From: an uncultured Pseudomonadota bacterium
GTDB taxonomy: Bacteria > Myxococcota_A > Polyangia > HGW-17
Length of the DNA stretch: 16,059 nt
NCBI GenBank assembly: GCA_938004375.1
Contig: CALKWH010000010.1
Span: forward strand, 1-16,059
Direction: 5' to 3'
Within the stretch, counting starts at the first letter, position 1, and the number at the start of each line of letters is the position of its first letter. Position numbers and translations under genes: made by a program. Below, one piece after another: positions 14,745 to 16,059 of this stretch. The notes under the pieces are model-generated. The model saw nothing but the letters and a program-made list of their open reading frames with translations. It searched no databases and had not been told where the DNA came from.

Positions 14745-16059
14745 CTACGGGGCGAGCTCGCCGGGATCGACCTGGACTGGCACCAGACTGGGGACTCCGG
14801 AGCCGTTGCCCAGCAATCCATTGGAGTTGCTACCCCAGCACCAAGCCGTTCCGTCTGCCTTCACACCACAGGAGTGACCACTCCCGACGGACACGGTGGA
14901 GAAGATGAACCCGCTGACGGAGGAGACCGGAGAGTTGCGCTGGACGTAGGTGCCGTCCCCCACCTGGCCGTTCGTGTTCTGACCCCAGCAGGCCACGTTG
15001 CCCCCCAGGAGAAGGGTGCACGTGTGCGAGGAACTGCAGGAGACCTCGCCGAACCAGGATGTGCTGTTCACCGCGGTGGGTGTGTTGCGTTGCGTGGTGG
15101 TCCCGTCCCCCAGCTGGCCGTAGGTGTTCTGACCCCAACAGGTCACGGTGAGACCACGCTTGGTGCATACGTGGTAGGTGCCGGAGGCAATCCGGGTGTT
15201 CGAAGCGGAGGAGCCCGCCTGCACGGGGACCAGGGAGTTGGTGGTCGTCCCGTTGCCCAGCTGGCCGTAATTGTTGCGACCCCAGCACCAGACGGTCCCG
15301 TCGGTCTTCAGCACGCAGCTCGAGTCCCACCCCAGTGCGGGCACGGAGGCGTTCGTGAGGCCGGCCACCTCCACGGGAGTGTGGCTGTTCGCGGTGAGCC
15401 CGTTGCCTAACTGGCCGTAGGTGTTCTGCCCCCAGCACCACATGGATCCGTCGGCCCTGATCGCGCAACTATGATATTGGCCGGCGGCGAGCTCCACCGC
15501 GTCTAAGATACCAACAACACCATTGACGATGACTGTCCGACTAATGAAGTTTCCCTGTCCTAACTGGCCATCGGTACCATCTCCCCAGCAGTACACCGCA
15601 CCGACTCCACTGAGCGCACAGGTATGGCGCGACCCGGTGACGATCTTGGAAAAGCCGGTGCTTCTCGTCTGCACAGCCACGGGAATCGCCGAACCATCGG
15701 CCAAGGTGCCTATTCCAAGTTGGCCGAGGCCGTTGTTGCCCCAGCACCAGAGAAGGCCGCCGGCCTTGATCAGGCAGTTGTGGCCGAAACTGTTGGAGAG
15801 ACTCAGGATCGCCTCGGCCTTGTTGCAGACGTACTGGGTCGTGTCCACCTCGGCATCCCCGAGCACACCGTCCCCGTCGTCGTCGATGCCCTGATCGATC
15901 TTCACACCGCCATAGGCGCATACGCCGCCCCACAGCGCGTTGGTGGCCCGTAAAAGCCGGATGCCGCCATCCGCGCCGTCCTCCCCGTTGCACACAGGCT
16001 GGGTCGAGGTGACCTCCCCCGCGTCGAGCACGCCGTCACCGTCGATGTCCAGGCCGCTC
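14745..16059 (-). CDS. Secreted RCC1-repeat protein with DUF7151-like modules, 3' part
   Basis: The frame is open through the right edge, so the N-terminus is missing and the GTG at 16031 is only an internal valine. The visible 438 residues start with two copies of a module of the form GxDxDGDGVLxxxEVxxTxxVCN, with an intact C-A-Y-G-G motif between them and a short collagen-like GEDGADGG spacer; this fits DUF7151-like repeats common in myxobacteria, which is a recollection of the family pattern and not a search result. Seven RCC1-type blades follow, each with CWGxNxxGQLGNGT or a variant (CWGNNGLGQLG, CWGDGTDGQLG, CWGQNTYGQLG twice, CWGRNNYGQLG, CWGQNTNGQVG, CWGSNSNGLLG), and most carry an extra HxC or SC pair. 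Seven blades would complete a propeller. It is probably an extracellular protein-binding protein. It ends convergently with the FN3 gene. Its base composition looks slightly less GC-rich than its neighbours, by eye. Confidence 0.9.
   Translation of the reverse strand, partial: SGLDIDGDGVLDAGEVTSTQPVCNGEDGADGGIRLLRATNALWGGVCAYGGVKIDQGIDDDGDGVLGDAEVDTTQYVCNKAEAILSLSNSFGHNCLIKAGGLLWCWGNNGLGQLGIGTLADGSAIPVAVQTRSTGFSKIVTGSRHTCALSGVGAVYCWGDGTDGQLGQGNFISRTVIVNGVVGILDAVELAAGQYHSCAIRADGSMWCWGQNTYGQLGNGLTANSHTPVEVAGLTNASVPALGWDSSCVLKTDGTVWCWGRNNYGQLGNGTTTNSLVPVQAGSSASNTRIASGTYHVCTKRGLTVTCWGQNTYGQLGDGTTTQRNTPTAVNSTSWFGEVSCSSSHTCTLLLGGNVACWGQNTNGQVGDGTYVQRNSPVSSVSGFIFSTVSVGSGHSCGVKADGTAWCWGSNSNGLLGNGSGVPSLVPVQVDPGELAP

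Noticed and set aside
1..16059. tRNA, rRNA, riboswitch, insertion sequence or phage genes
   Set aside because: No cloverleaf, conserved RNA core, transposase, integrase or terminal inverted repeats with target duplication could be seen in the gaps.

Overview
This window looks like a piece of a high-GC, Gram-negative, Deltaproteobacteria-type chromosome, most likely Myxococcota or a close relative such as Bradymonadota. The assignment rests on style and not on a marker gene. The window is dominated by exported lipoproteins built from modules common in that group: thrombospondin type 3 (TSP3) calcium repeats, von Willebrand A (VWA), fibronectin III, right-handed beta-helix, RCC1-like repeats, six-cysteine repeats and Asn-rich linkers. 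There are no housekeeping genes, RNA genes, transposases, phage genes or CRISPR arrays.

Layout, left to right. 1-804 (+): 3' part of a probable lipoprotein with a nine-base-repeat Asn linker, followed by a double hairpin. 964-2505 (-): exported alpha-helical, HEAT-like protein with a good sigma70-type promoter and a TTGTATACAA palindrome in its leader. 2703-3104 (+): small cytoplasmic protein, possibly PH-like. 3115-4101 (-): membrane polyferredoxin of the NapH/CcoG type. 4345-5478 (+): lipoprotein made of seven six-cysteine repeats. 5614-6879 (+): lipoprotein of unrecognised family with its own promoter. 9113-11215 and 6953-9049 (both -): tandem paralogous TSP3+VWA lipoproteins, probably one operon. 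11395-14649 (+): large FN3/beta-helix lipoprotein, divergent from the VWA pair. 14745-16059 (-): 3' part of a secreted RCC1-repeat protein with DUF7151-like modules.

Seven of the nine genes encode products that appear to be exported, and at least four carry a visible lipobox. Their repeat domains suggest adhesion, calcium-stabilised stalks or protein-protein contact at the cell surface. I see no enzyme active site apart from the redox cysteines of the polyferredoxin. The genes alternate in strand and mostly have separate promoters, so this is a neighbourhood of surface proteins and not one pathway operon. Only the VWA pair is a convincing co-transcribed unit.

Structure not explained by genes: a CGAAAT hexanucleotide array in three separate intergenic gaps, GGCCGGCC palindromes near several gene boundaries, a structured leader before the first VWA gene, and recent internal duplications in the cysteine-repeat and FN3 genes. 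I found no convincing new defence, mobile or biosynthetic system. No gap between genes exceeds 300 bases.
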